64,000 bases of DNA from Burkholderia latens (lineage in GTDB: Bacteria > Pseudomonadota > Gammaproteobacteria > Burkholderiales > Burkholderiaceae). A model generated the notes under the pieces. That model was given only the letters and a program-made list of their open reading frames with translations, was not told where the DNA came from and did no database searches. The DNA lies in the NCBI RefSeq assembly GCF_001718795.1, contig NZ_CP013438.1:1302001-1366000 (forward strand), in the 5' to 3' direction. Both the position numbers and the translations under genes were made by a program. This document shows positions 1 to 8,383 of this stretch, one piece after another (the stretch's first letter is position 1; every line of letters starts with the position of its first letter).

Positions 1-207
1 TCGACCGAGAAGGAAGTGATCGGCTCGCTCGCATACAACGGCGAATTCGCGGACGTGATCCGTTTCATCGCGGACGGCCGCATCGACGTGCAGCCGCTGA
101 TCACCGGACGCATTGCGCTCGGCGACATCGTCACGCACGGGTTCGAGGAGCTGGTCAACCACAAGGACCGGAACGTGAAGATCATCGTCCAGCCGGCAGC
201 CGCGTGA
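1..207 (+). CDS. Zinc-dependent alcohol dehydrogenase, C-terminal end (butanediol dehydrogenase-like)
   Basis: Only the last 68 codons lie in the window; the frame is open from base 1 and stops with TGA at 205-207. The remaining sequence (an N-G-E-F-A-D segment, then I-D-V-Q-P-L-I-T-G-R, then F-E-E-L-V-N and V-K-I-I-V) is the typical tail of medium-chain, NAD-dependent zinc alcohol dehydrogenases, closest in style to (R,R)-2,3-butanediol dehydrogenases. The zinc and NAD binding regions lie outside, so the substrate cannot be judged. A strong hairpin terminator follows about 70 bp after the stop. The family call is fairly secure; the substrate is a guess. Confidence 0.75.
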   Translation, partial: STEKEVIGSLAYNGEFADVIRFIADGRIDVQPLITGRIALGDIVTHGFEELVNHKDRNVKIIVQPAAA

Positions 208-277
208 CCACGGCCAGGTAACGCGCAGCTCGGGGGCCGGCCGCGCGGGCCGGCGCGCCCCGGCACGCGGCCCCCAA

Positions 278-304
278 AAGCCGGCACGCGTGCCGGCCGT
301 TTTC
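278..304 (+). terminator. Rho-independent terminator after the alcohol dehydrogenase
   Basis: An 18-bp perfect palindrome (280-297, arms GCCGGCACG and CGTGCCGGC) is preceded by an A run and followed by CGTTTT. This is the usual shape of an intrinsic terminator in this GC-rich genome and it lies just past the end of the alcohol dehydrogenase gene. Confidence 0.65.
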
Positions 305-401
305 GATGCGCGTACAACGACGCAGCCCGCGACGCGCGGGTTCGGACTTGGATATACTCGTAGCGACATTACCGCCGCGCGCCGCCCGCGCGCCCGCTTC
401 C

Positions 402-1058
402 GTGAAACCACGAGCCGGCCTGATCCTCGAACTCGTCGTCAACCTGCTGCTGCCCTGGGTCGCGTATCGGGTCGCGCACCCGTATTTCGGCGAAACCGGC
501 GCGCTGTACGCGTCCGCGGTGCCGCCGATCGTCTGGTCGGTCGTCGAATTCATCCGCTCGCGCCGCGTCGATGCCGTCGCCGCCGTCGTGCTGCTCGGCA
601 TCGCGCTGTCGATCGCCGGCATGGCGCTCGGCGGCAGCACACGCACACTGCTGATGCGCGAATCGCTCGCGTCCGGCACGATCGGCGTGTTGTTCCTGCT
701 GTCGCTGTTCCTCGATCGTCCGCTGATCTTCTATCTCGCCCGAGCGACGGTCGCCCGCGAAATGACGGGCGGCGCCGCGCGTTTCGAGACAGTGTGGGCC
801 GAGCAGCCGGGGCTGCGCCAGATGCTGCGGCTGATGACGTTCGTGTGGGGCGCGTGCATGACGCTCGAGATGCTCGTGCGCCTGTGGATGGTCGTCACGT
901 GGCCCGTCGAGCGCGTGCTCGTCGTGTCGCCGATCATGGGCTACACCGTATTCGGCACGCTGATGGTCTGGACGTTCTGGTACCGGCGTCGCATGCGCGA
1001 GCGCAACAGCGTCGACATCCCGACCCGCGACGGCGTCACCGAAACCGCCGGCCGCTGA
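402..1058 (+). CDS. Conserved integral membrane protein (VC0807-like)
   Basis: A membrane protein of about 218 residues with five or six hydrophobic segments, starting with a long helix (L-I-L-E-L-V-V-N-L-L-L-P-W) and followed by conserved-looking P-P-I-V-W-S and F-L-D-R-P-L-I-F-Y stretches. This pattern resembles the VC0807 / intracellular septation-like family of unknown role. I chose GTG at 402; the frame stays open upstream to 306, but that extension is Arg/Pro-rich and unlike the rest of the protein. It follows a terminator, so it probably has its own promoter. The function is unknown, and the family assignment is from general resemblance only. Confidence 0.65.
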   Translation: MKPRAGLILELVVNLLLPWVAYRVAHPYFGETGALYASAVPPIVWSVVEFIRSRRVDAVAAVVLLGIALSIAGMALGGSTRTLLMRESLASGTIGVLFLLSLFLDRPLIFYLARATVAREMTGGAARFETVWAEQPGLRQMLRLMTFVWGACMTLEMLVRLWMVVTWPVERVLVVSPIMGYTVFGTLMVWTFWYRRRMRERNSVDIPTRDGVTETAGR

Positions 1059-1154
1059 CCGGTCGGCACGTCCATCCTGCACCGCCGGCGTCGGCACCGT
1101 GTCGCGGCCGCTGCGGTATGATGCGCGGCGTTTCGTTTGTCCGATGCATCGTCC

Positions 1155-2021
1155 ATGTCTCTTTCGCTTCTTCCGTGCGCCACGATCTGGCTCGCGCTGT
1201 TCGCGGCCGCCGCATTCGCATGGCAGCGCCCGCTGCACGGCCTGAGCATCGCCGCCGCCACGCTCGGCTATGCCGGCGCGCTCGCGTTCGGCAAGCTCGA
1301 ACCGATCGCGCTCGCTCCGCTCGCGCTGCTAGCGGCTGCCGCCTGGGGCGTCGCGCCCGGCCGCCCGCTCGTGGTGCGGATTGCGTCGCATGTCGTATTC
1401 GCGGCGCTGGCGATCGCGCTCAGCCTGCATCTGCTTCCCGGTTTCCATAATCCGCGCGTGATCGAGCCGACGCGTTTCACGCCGGACGCCGTGCCGTTCA
1501 CGATGTATCTGAATTTCGACAAGCCGCTGGTTGGCCTGTGGCTGCTGTGGGCGTTGCCGTGGGTCGCGCCCGACGTCCCGCTGGCGCGGGCGCTGCGCAC
1601 CGGCGCCGTGGCGGCGGCCGCGACGGCCGCCGCGTGCCTGGCCGGCGCGCTCGCGTTCGGGATGGTCGGCTGGGCGCCGAAATGGCCGGCGTCGGGGTGG
1701 ATCTGGCTCGTCAACAACGTACTGCTCGTGACGCTCGCCGAGGAAGCGCTGTTCCGCGGCTACGTGCAGGGCGGGCTCACGCGCGTGCTCGGCCGGTTCG
1801 GCTGGGGGCCGTGGGCCGCGCTCGCGATCGGCGCGGTACTGTTCGGCGCCGCGCACGCATCCGGCGGCTGGCAGTGGATCGTGCTCGGGACGGCGGCCGG
1901 CATCGGTTACGGGCTTGCGTGGCGGCGCGGCGGGCTGCTCGCGGCCGCGCTCGCGCACGCGGGACTGAACCTCGTGCACTTCGGACTGTTCACGTACCCG
2001 ATGCTCGCGGCCGCGCGCTGA
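1155..2021 (+). CDS. CPBP family intramembrane metalloprotease
   Basis: About 288 residues with roughly eight hydrophobic segments. Near residue 196 comes E-E-A-L-F-R-G (E196, E197, R201), followed by F-G-A-A-H and then H-A-G-L-N. These match the three motifs of CPBP (CAAX protease and bacteriocin-processing, Abi) intramembrane proteases, in which the glutamates and histidines bind the metal or activate water. The substrate is unknown; relatives act in bacteriocin self-immunity or membrane protein processing. ATG 1155 is preferred to an upstream TTG at 1137 because it opens directly into the first membrane helix. The gene converges on the marC-like gene, with only about a dozen bases between the stop codons. 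Confidence 0.85.
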   Translation: MSLSLLPCATIWLALFAAAAFAWQRPLHGLSIAAATLGYAGALAFGKLEPIALAPLALLAAAAWGVAPGRPLVVRIASHVVFAALAIALSLHLLPGFHNPRVIEPTRFTPDAVPFTMYLNFDKPLVGLWLLWALPWVAPDVPLARALRTGAVAAAATAAACLAGALAFGMVGWAPKWPASGWIWLVNNVLLVTLAEEALFRGYVQGGLTRVLGRFGWGPWAALAIGAVLFGAAHASGGWQWIVLGTAAGIGYGLAWRRGGLLAAALAHAGLNLVHFGLFTYPMLAAAR

Positions 2022-2033
2022 ACGCGCAATGGC

Positions 2034-2708
2034 TTACTTGATCCCGTCGGCAAGCGGCTGCAGGAATTCGGAGAAGCCGGTCAACATGATCTGCACGCCG
2101 ATGCACAGCAGCAGGAACGCGGACACGCGCTTCGCGACCTTCGTGCCTTCGGTGCCAAGATAGCGCGACAGCAGTGCGGCACGGCTGTAGGTCAGCCAGA
2201 TCACGACCGCAACGAGTGCCGATACCGAAATCGACACGATGCTCGACAGCATGAACTCCGACAGCTTGTGCGTGCGGTTCGCGTTCAGCGCGATCGCGGT
2301 CGCGATCGACCCGGGGCCGACCGTCAGCGGCACGGTCAGCGGGAAGAATGCGCGGGTCATGATCGCGTTCGCATCGATTGGCTTGATCGGCGTATCGCCG
2401 CCGGCCGCCGGCCCGTCCGGCTCGTTGAGCATCTGCCAGCCCGCGACGGCCACTGCGAAACCGCCGCCGATCCGCAACGCTTCCATCGAGATCCCGAAGA
2501 AATGCAGCACCGGCGTGCCGGCGAAGAACGCGACAAGCAACACGACGAACGCGTTGAACGCGACCTTCTTCGCGAGCAGGTCGCGCTCGTGCTCGGTCAG
2601 CGCCTCCGTGCGTTCGAGGAACAGGAACGCGATGCCGATCGGGTTGATGATGCCGATCAGGCCGGTGAAGCCGAACAGGATCTCGGAGATTAGACGGTTG
2701 ACGATCAT
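2034..2708 (-). CDS. MarC family integral membrane protein
   Basis: 224 residues with six predicted membrane helices and the family hallmarks: an N-terminal helix followed by I-N-P-I-G-I-A-F-L-F-L, then F-F-P-L-T-V-P-L-T-V-G-P-G-S-I-A-T-A-I and I-G-V-Q-I-M-L-T-G at the end. MarC/UPF0056 proteins were once linked to multiple antibiotic resistance, but their role is unresolved. The ATG at 2708 is preferred to an in-frame start 21 codons upstream, because the extra stretch is Pro/Arg/Asp-rich and lacks membrane character. It lies downstream of the phenylacetate genes on the same strand, separated by about 130 bp, and could be read through from them. Confidence 0.85.
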   Translation of the reverse strand: MIVNRLISEILFGFTGLIGIINPIGIAFLFLERTEALTEHERDLLAKKVAFNAFVVLLVAFFAGTPVLHFFGISMEALRIGGGFAVAVAGWQMLNEPDGPAAGGDTPIKPIDANAIMTRAFFPLTVPLTVGPGSIATAIALNANRTHKLSEFMLSSIVSISVSALVAVVIWLTYSRAALLSRYLGTEGTKVAKRVSAFLLLCIGVQIMLTGFSEFLQPLADGIK

Positions 2709-2837
2709 CGGGGCGAAGAGACGGTCGGAGCTGGGCCGGCCACGCTCGGGGTCGGGCCGGGGGTCACGCATTGTAGAGCAAGCGCCGTCGCCCGCGACGC
2801 AAATCGCGGCCCGCGCCCGGCGGGCCGCGCCACCGCC

Positions 2838-3638
2838 TTATTCGGCGGCCGGCTCCCATGCCGGCGGCCGCTTCGCGAAGAACGCCGCGAAGCCCTCCTT
2901 CGCTTCGGGCGTCGCGCGCACGCGCGAGATCGTCTGTGCGGTGAACGCCGCGCGTTCGTCCGACGGCGGATACTCGCCGATCGCGTCGAAGAAGCGCTTG
3001 ATCTCCATCAGCGCATTCGGGCCGTTGCGGCTCAGCTCGGCGAGCGTCTTGTCGAGTGCGGCATCGAGCGCATCGAGCGGCACGGCCTGGTGGATCAGCC
3101 CGATCGCGACGGCTTCGGCGGCCGCGAGCTGCGTCGCGGTCAGCGCGAGCCGGCGCGCCTGGCGCTGGCCCACCGCTTCGACCAGATACGGGCCGATCAC
3201 CGCCGGCAGAATCCCGAACCGCGCTTCGCTGACCGCAAAACGCGCATGATCGCTCGCGATCACGATGTCGCATGCCGCGCACAGGCCGACGCCGCCGCCG
3301 AACGCGTGGCCCTGCACGCGCGCGACCGTCGGCTTCGGGCACTGCCGGATCGCGCGCATCATCGCGGCGAACCGCTCGGCGTCGCGCAGGTTCGCGGCCG
3401 CGTCGTTCGCGCTCGCGCGCTGCATCCACTGCAGGTCCGCGCCCGCGCAGAACGCGCGGCCGTCCGAGCGCAACACGATCGCGCGCACGTCATCGCGCCG
3501 TCCAAGCGTCGTGAATGCGTCGGTCAGCTCGGCGATCATCGTCTCGTCGAACGCGTTGAGCACGTCGCCGCGCTGCAGCGCGACAGTCGCGATGCCGCGC
3601 GCGTCGACGGCGACGGCCAGGGTCTTCAATTCATCCAT
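2838..3638 (-). CDS. Enoyl-CoA hydratase/isomerase (paaF- or liuC-like)
   Basis: A 266-residue crotonase-fold protein. Visible features are the oxyanion-hole region C-A-G-A-D-L, a second oxyanion loop with G-H-A-F-G-G-G-V-G-L, and S-E-A-R-F-G-I-L-P-A-V-I-G-P-Y, whose glutamate is one of the usual catalytic acids. The I-L-P-A-V-I-G-P-Y segment is more like methylglutaconyl-CoA hydratases (LiuC/AUH) than typical PaaG. By position, 41 bp after paaK and in line with paaH, it probably hydrates 2,3-dehydroadipyl-CoA (the PaaF step), but the sequence alone does not exclude a branched-chain substrate. ATG 3638 opens the crotonase domain directly. Cytoplasmic. Confidence 0.8.
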   Translation of the reverse strand: MDELKTLAVAVDARGIATVALQRGDVLNAFDETMIAELTDAFTTLGRRDDVRAIVLRSDGRAFCAGADLQWMQRASANDAAANLRDAERFAAMMRAIRQCPKPTVARVQGHAFGGGVGLCAACDIVIASDHARFAVSEARFGILPAVIGPYLVEAVGQRQARRLALTATQLAAAEAVAIGLIHQAVPLDALDAALDKTLAELSRNGPNALMEIKRFFDAIGEYPPSDERAAFTAQTISRVRATPEAKEGFAAFFAKRPPAWEPAAE

Positions 3639-3679
3639 CGAAAAGGTTTCCTCGAAAAGTAGAACGGCAACGGCGCCGC

Positions 3680-5002
3680 TCAGGCCGCCTGCCGGCGATC
3701 GATCACGCGCCGGGCCTTGCCGGTCGCGCTCGCCGGAATGCCGCCCGCGGGCAGCACGGTCACGCCGGCCGACACGCCGACCATCGTCTTGATCCGGTGT
3801 TGCAGCTCGCGCGCGATCGCCGCGCGATCGCCGTCGGTGATCCCCGCCGCGGCTTCGGAGCGCAGCTCGACCGCGAGGTCGAGCCGGTCCATGTGGCCGT
3901 CGCGGGAGAGCGTGATCTGGAACAGGCCCGACAGCTTCGTCTGCGCGACGACGATTTCCTCGATCTGGCTCGGGAATACGTTGACGCCGCGCACGATCAG
4001 CATGTCGTCCGAGCGGCCGGTGATCTTCGCGAGCCGGCGCATCGCGCGCGCGGTCGGCGGCAGCAGCGCGGTGAGGTCGCGCGTGCGGTAGCGGATCACC
4101 GGCATCGCCTCCTTCGTCAGCGACGTGAACACGAGTTCGCCCTCGCTGCCGTCCGGCAGCACTTCGCCGGTCACCGGATCGATGATCTCCGGATAGAAAT
4201 GGTCTTCCCAGATCACCGGGCCGTCCTTCGTCTCGACGCATTCGCACGCGACGCCCGGGCCCATCACCTCCGACAGCCCGTAGATGTCGAGCGCGTCGAT
4301 TCCAACGCGCATCTCGACTTCCTCGCGCAATGCCTGCGTCCACGGCTCCGCGCCGAAAATGCCGATCTTCAGCGACGACTCCGCCGGGTCCATCCCCTGC
4401 CGCACCATCTCGTCGATCAGGTTCAGCATGTACGACGGCGTGACGAGGATGATCTTCGGTTCGAAATCGCGAATCAGCTGCACCTGCTTTTCCGTCTGCC
4501 CGCCCGACATCGGCACCACCATGCAGCCGAGCCGCTCCGCGCCGTAATGAATCCCGAGCCCGCCGGTGAAGAGTCCGTAGCCGAACGCGTTGTGCAGCGT
4601 GTCGCCCGGGCGGCCGCCGGCCGCGCGGATCGAGCGCGCGGTCACGTTCGCCCACGTGTCGATGTCGCGTGCCGTGTAGCCGACCACCGTCGGCTTGCCG
4701 GTCGTGCCGCTCGACGCGTGCACGCGCACGACCTGCTCGCGCGGTACGGCGAAGAGGCCGAACGGGTAGTTGTCGCGCAAGTCGTTCTTGGTCGAGAACG
4801 GGAATTTCGCGAGATCGGCGAGCGACTTCAGGTCGTCCGGATGCACGCCCGCCGAGTCGAACGTGCGGCGATAGTGCGGCACGTTGTCGTACGCGTGGCG
4901 CAGCGACCACTTGAGGCGCTCGAGCTGCAGCGCCTGCAGTTCGTCGCGGCTGGCGGTCTCGATCGGGTCGAGGGCGGCAGCAGGATGCGTCGGGTGAGTC
5001 AT
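3680..5002 (-). CDS. paaK: Phenylacetate-CoA ligase
   Basis: 440 residues, the usual length of PaaK. It activates phenylacetate with ATP and CoA to phenylacetyl-CoA, the entry step of the aerobic hybrid pathway. The AMP-binding P-loop S-S-G-T-T-G-K-P-T lies at residues 97-105. Further on come I-Y-G-L-S-E-V-M-G-P-G and a T-G-R-S-D-D-M-L-I-V-R-G-V-N-V-F-P hinge motif, both diagnostic of the PaaK family. ATG 5002 follows a good GGAGGAG ribosome-binding site. It sits between paaH (58 bp upstream) and an enoyl-CoA hydratase (41 bp downstream), so the three are probably co-transcribed. The ring epoxidase and ring-opening genes are not in the window, so this is likely an outlying paa cluster, possibly a second paaK copy. 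Confidence 0.92.
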   Translation of the reverse strand: MTHPTHPAAALDPIETASRDELQALQLERLKWSLRHAYDNVPHYRRTFDSAGVHPDDLKSLADLAKFPFSTKNDLRDNYPFGLFAVPREQVVRVHASSGTTGKPTVVGYTARDIDTWANVTARSIRAAGGRPGDTLHNAFGYGLFTGGLGIHYGAERLGCMVVPMSGGQTEKQVQLIRDFEPKIILVTPSYMLNLIDEMVRQGMDPAESSLKIGIFGAEPWTQALREEVEMRVGIDALDIYGLSEVMGPGVACECVETKDGPVIWEDHFYPEIIDPVTGEVLPDGSEGELVFTSLTKEAMPVIRYRTRDLTALLPPTARAMRRLAKITGRSDDMLIVRGVNVFPSQIEEIVVAQTKLSGLFQITLSRDGHMDRLDLAVELRSEAAAGITDGDRAAIARELQHRIKTMVGVSAGVTVLPAGGIPASATGKARRVIDRRQAA

Positions 5003-5060
5003 CGGGGTGCTCCTCCAGTGGAGTGATGTCGTTGTCGTATTCGAAGTAATGCGGCGGCGG

Positions 5061-6617
5061 CTACGAATGAAACGTGCGGCCGGCCGCGTGCAGCGCGGCG
5101 ATGCGCGGCGACACGCGATAGCGGTCCTCGCCGTAGCTCGCCGCGAGGTTCGACAGCACGCGATGCACGTAGCCGATGCCGATCGCATCCGCCCACGCGA
5201 GCGGGCCGCACGGGTAATTCACGCCCTTCTCCATCGCGAGATCGAGATCGGCGGCCGAGCACACGCCCTGGTTCACGGTGTCGGCTGCCTCGTTCGCGAG
5301 CATCGCGACGGTGCGCATCGCGATCATGCCCGGCACGTCGGCGATGCCGACGACGCGCAAACCCGCTTGCTGGAACAGGCCAACCGCGTCCGCATACGCG
5401 GCGTCGCTGCACTGGAGTGCGCGCGTCAGCGCGACCAGCCCGGCCTGCGCGTAATCGCGCGCGAGGTCGACGAGTACGAGGTCGGCCACGCCGGTTTGGG
5501 CGGCACGTACCGTCGCGGTGCGGCCGTCGGTCAGCGCGATCGACGCGCGCCCGGCCACGGCGATCAGTCCGTCCGCATGCGCGCCGTTCTGCCGCGCGTT
5601 CGCGATGCGTTCGACGAAGCGCGCATGCAGCGCGGCGGCCGGGCCGTCGTGCGCGAACAGTGCGACGTCGGCCGGCGCGCCGCACGGCGCCTCGAGTTCC
5701 GGCGCGGGCGGTGCCGCACCGTCCGCATACGAATAGAAGCCGCGCCCGGACTTGCGCCCGAGGAAGCCCGCGTTCACGAGTTCCTGCTGGATCAGCGACG
5801 GCGTGTAGCGCGGGTCGTTGAAGTACGCACGGAACACCGATTCGGTCACCGCGAAATTCACGTCGTGACCGATCAGATCCATCAGCTCGAACGGCCCCAT
5901 CCGGAAGCCGCCGGCGTCGCGCATCACCGCGTCGATCGACGCGGGCGTGCCGGCCTGCTCGTTCAGCACGCGCAGCGCCTCCGCGTAATATGGCCGCGCG
6001 ACGCGGTTCACGATGAACCCCGGCGTCGATTTCGCCATCACCGGGCGCTTGCCCCACGCGGCGGCCGTGTCGTACAGCGTCTGCGCGACTTCCGGGGCGG
6101 TCGCAAGCCCGCTGACCACCTCGACGAGCGCCATCAGCGGCGCCGGATTGAAGAAATGCAGGCCGGCGACGCGTTGCGGCGCGCGCAGCCCGGCCGCGAT
6201 CGACGTGATCGAGATCGACGACGTGTTGGTCGCCAGCACGCAGCTATCGTCGACATGGCGTTCGAGCGTCGCGAAGATTTCGCGCTTCACGTCGAGCCGC
6301 TCGGCAGCCGCTTCGACGATCAACGCAGCGCCTGCGAAATCGGCCAGCGCGCGCACCGCGCGAATCCGGCTGCCCGCGGCGTCCGCGTGAACCGGGTCCA
6401 TCCGGCCTTTCTCCGCGAGCCGCGCGAACTGCGCACGGATACCCGCCAGCGCCTTGTCGCACGCGGCTTCGTTCAGGTCGTGAAGCAGCACCGTATGGCC
6501 GGCCGCCGCCGCGACCTGCGCGATACCGGCGCCCATCGCGCCTGCGCCGATCACGCCGACGACCGCCGACGGCGCCAATGCGCCCGAGTTCACCGAATGT
6601 GCAGAAGAAACAGCCAT
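5061..6617 (-). CDS. paaH: 3-hydroxyacyl-CoA dehydrogenase (3-hydroxyadipyl-CoA dehydrogenase)
   Basis: 518 residues. It oxidises 3-hydroxyadipyl-CoA to 3-oxoadipyl-CoA with NAD near the end of phenylacetate breakdown. The dinucleotide fold begins with G-A-G-A-M-G-A-G-I at residues 24-32. The catalytic region H-F-F-N-P-A-P-L-M and the S-T-P-G-F-I-V-N-R segment are typical of the family, and a second C-terminal dehydrogenase domain ends with G-P-L-A-W-A-D. ATG 6617 is chosen because a TATAAT box (6654-6659) places transcription start near 6646; an in-frame TTG at 6650 would lie upstream of that. First gene of the paaH-paaK-hydratase unit, probably controlled through the palindrome at 6661-6674. 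Confidence 0.9.
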   Translation of the reverse strand: MAVSSAHSVNSGALAPSAVVGVIGAGAMGAGIAQVAAAAGHTVLLHDLNEAACDKALAGIRAQFARLAEKGRMDPVHADAAGSRIRAVRALADFAGAALIVEAAAERLDVKREIFATLERHVDDSCVLATNTSSISITSIAAGLRAPQRVAGLHFFNPAPLMALVEVVSGLATAPEVAQTLYDTAAAWGKRPVMAKSTPGFIVNRVARPYYAEALRVLNEQAGTPASIDAVMRDAGGFRMGPFELMDLIGHDVNFAVTESVFRAYFNDPRYTPSLIQQELVNAGFLGRKSGRGFYSYADGAAPPAPELEAPCGAPADVALFAHDGPAAALHARFVERIANARQNGAHADGLIAVAGRASIALTDGRTATVRAAQTGVADLVLVDLARDYAQAGLVALTRALQCSDAAYADAVGLFQQAGLRVVGIADVPGMIAMRTVAMLANEAADTVNQGVCSAADLDLAMEKGVNYPCGPLAWADAIGIGYVHRVLSNLAASYGEDRYRVSPRIAALHAAGRTFHS

Positions 6618-6653
6618 CGCTTGCGATCCGTCATGAAAGTGGAGGTGCAAGCG

Positions 6654-6674
6654 ATTATAAACCGACCGGTCGGT
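6654..6674 (-). promoter_or_regulatory. paaH promoter -10 box with TetR-type operator palindrome
   Basis: On the minus strand a TATAAT box (plus coordinates 6654-6659) directly follows a perfect 14-bp palindrome ACCGACCGGTCGGT (6661-6674), which fills the region between -10 and -35. A repressor bound there would block RNA polymerase. The shape fits a TetR-family operator. From memory, PaaR of B. cenocepacia controls paa genes through a similar inverted repeat; no such regulator gene is in this window, so control would be in trans. Confidence 0.7.
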
Positions 6675-7159
6675 AGATTTATGTCAGGGCGAGCCCGAAT
6701 TTGTCGTGCAAGAGACCGTTACGAGAACTGCAAAGAACAAAAATCGAAAGATCGGGGCACTTTTTGTAAACCGAAAGGTCCATGAAAGGGTTTGAATATG
6801 AGATAGTGACCCCGGATCGCCTGATAAAATTCGACAAATTGCCGGATTTCAAGGGGAACCGCGTGCCGCGCCGCTGCCGCGCACCGTCCGCAACGCTGTC
6901 GGGGCCGTCTGGAATCGCCCGGGCTGGCCATCGCCATGCGGCAACGTGCTTTTTTCCGCACCCCGTCACATCGAACCGTTTCATCGCGCGGCAGGCATCG
7001 GTCCGCCCGCGCCCGCCGTCGTCTCGCGGCGGCGCCCCCGGGCAGCACGGTTTCCCGCTGCCGCCCGTCAGTATCATCGTCCTCGTTCGGAATATCCGGC
7101 CGGGCTTCGTCAACCCGTGACGGCGCGCTGCGCGCCGCCACTCGCATAGGAAACCGTCC
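6675..7159. other. 485-bp intergenic region between paaH and chaA
   Basis: Divergent intergenic region, less GC-rich near its paaH side. It must hold the upstream part of the paaH promoter and the promoter of chaA, whose -35/-10 I cannot place with confidence. A weak partial copy of the paa operator (A-A-A-C-C-G-A then A-A-G-G-T-C) lies at about 6770-6784. An open frame at 6782-7120 lacks a convincing ribosome-binding site and coding character and is not called as a gene. Confidence 0.5.
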
Positions 7160-8248
7160 ATGCCGATCTCGTCCAACCAGCTCCCGCGCTGGACCCTCTG
7201 GGCCCCGCTTGCCGCGTGGCTGGTACTCGCGCTGTCGCGCGTCGTGCCGGCCGAAGGCGTCGTCATCGCGCTGTTCGCCGCCGCCCTCGCCGGCGCCGTG
7301 TTCGCCGCCGTCCACCATGCCGAAGTCGTCGCGCACCGCGTCGGCGAACCATTCGGCACGCTCGTGCTCGCAGTCGCCGTGACCGTTATCGAGGTCGCGT
7401 TGATCGTGTCGGTCATGCTCGGCGCCGGTCCCGAAAAATCGGGCCTCGCGCGCGACACCGTATTCGCGGCCGTGATGATCATCTGCAACGGGATCGTTGG
7501 CCTGTGCCTGCTCGTCGGTGCGTGGAAGCACGGCGAGCAGGACTTCCAGGGACGCGGCGCAAGCAAGGCGCTCGCGGTGCTCGCGTCGCTGTCGGTGCTG
7601 TCGCTCGTGATGCCGAACTACCTGAGCGCAGCACCCGGCCCGTTCTTTTCGAAATCGCAGCTCGCGTTCGCCGGCGTCGCCTCGCTCGTGCTGTACGGCG
7701 CATTCGTGTTCGTGCAGACGGTGCGCCATCGCGATTACTTCCTCGCCGAGCACGACAGCGCGAACGAAACGGTCCACGCGGCGGCGCCGAGCAACCGCAC
7801 CGCGGCCATCAGCATGATCCTGCTGTTCGCGAGCCTCGTATCGGTCGTGCTGCTCGCGAAGCTGCTGTCACCGGCCGTCGAGCACGCGGTGATGAAGCTC
7901 GGCGCGCCCGAGGCCGCCGTCGGCATCGTGATCGCCGCGCTGGTGCTGCTGCCCGAAGGGCTTGCCGCCGTCACCGCGGCGCGCGCGAATCGCCTGCAGA
8001 CCAGCATGAACCTCGCGCTCGGCTCGGCGCTCGCGAGCATCGGGCTCACGATCCCGACCGTCGCGGCGGTGTTCATCTGGATCGGCCAGCCGCTCACGCT
8101 CGGCATCGGCCCGATGGAAACCGTACTCCTCGCGCTGACGCTGCTCGTCAGCACGCTGACGCTCAGCCAGGGGCGCACGACGGTGCTGCATGGCGTCGTG
8201 CATCTCGCGCTGTTCGCGGCTTATCTGTTCCTGTCTGTCACGCATTGA
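7160..8248 (+). CDS. chaA: Calcium/proton antiporter, ChaA type
   Basis: 362 residues with about ten or eleven membrane helices. The two CaCA-type repeats are visible: residues around H-A-E-V-V-A-H-R-V-G-E-P-F-G-T-L-V-L-A-V-A-V-T-V-I-E-V in the first half and A-A-L-V-L-L-P-E-G-L-A-A-V in the second, each carrying the membrane-embedded glutamate expected of cation/proton exchangers. In E. coli ChaA exports Ca, Na and K in exchange for protons in the inner membrane. ATG 7160 has an upstream AGGAAA. It converges on a LysR gene and appears to be a single-gene unit. Confidence 0.9.
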   Translation: MPISSNQLPRWTLWAPLAAWLVLALSRVVPAEGVVIALFAAALAGAVFAAVHHAEVVAHRVGEPFGTLVLAVAVTVIEVALIVSVMLGAGPEKSGLARDTVFAAVMIICNGIVGLCLLVGAWKHGEQDFQGRGASKALAVLASLSVLSLVMPNYLSAAPGPFFSKSQLAFAGVASLVLYGAFVFVQTVRHRDYFLAEHDSANETVHAAAPSNRTAAISMILLFASLVSVVLLAKLLSPAVEHAVMKLGAPEAAVGIVIAALVLLPEGLAAVTAARANRLQTSMNLALGSALASIGLTIPTVAAVFIWIGQPLTLGIGPMETVLLALTLLVSTLTLSQGRTTVLHGVVHLALFAAYLFLSVTH

Positions 8249-8383
8249 TGCGCACGGGCGCGGGCATGGCGGCTCCGCTGCGCGACGCCCCGCGCCGGAG
8301 AAAGCGCGCACGCGCCACAATCGTTCGGAACGGCATGCGCACAGGCGCGCCCACCGGCGACTACGGCCGGTGCGCGCCGCGCC

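Noticed and set aside
6770..6784. A second copy of the paa operator
   Set aside because: Only one half resembles the palindrome, with two mismatches in the core and no symmetry; treated as chance similarity.
6782..7120. A 112-codon ORF between paaH and chaA
   Set aside because: No ribosome-binding site, Pro/Arg/Ser-rich second half, no motif; more likely promoter DNA.
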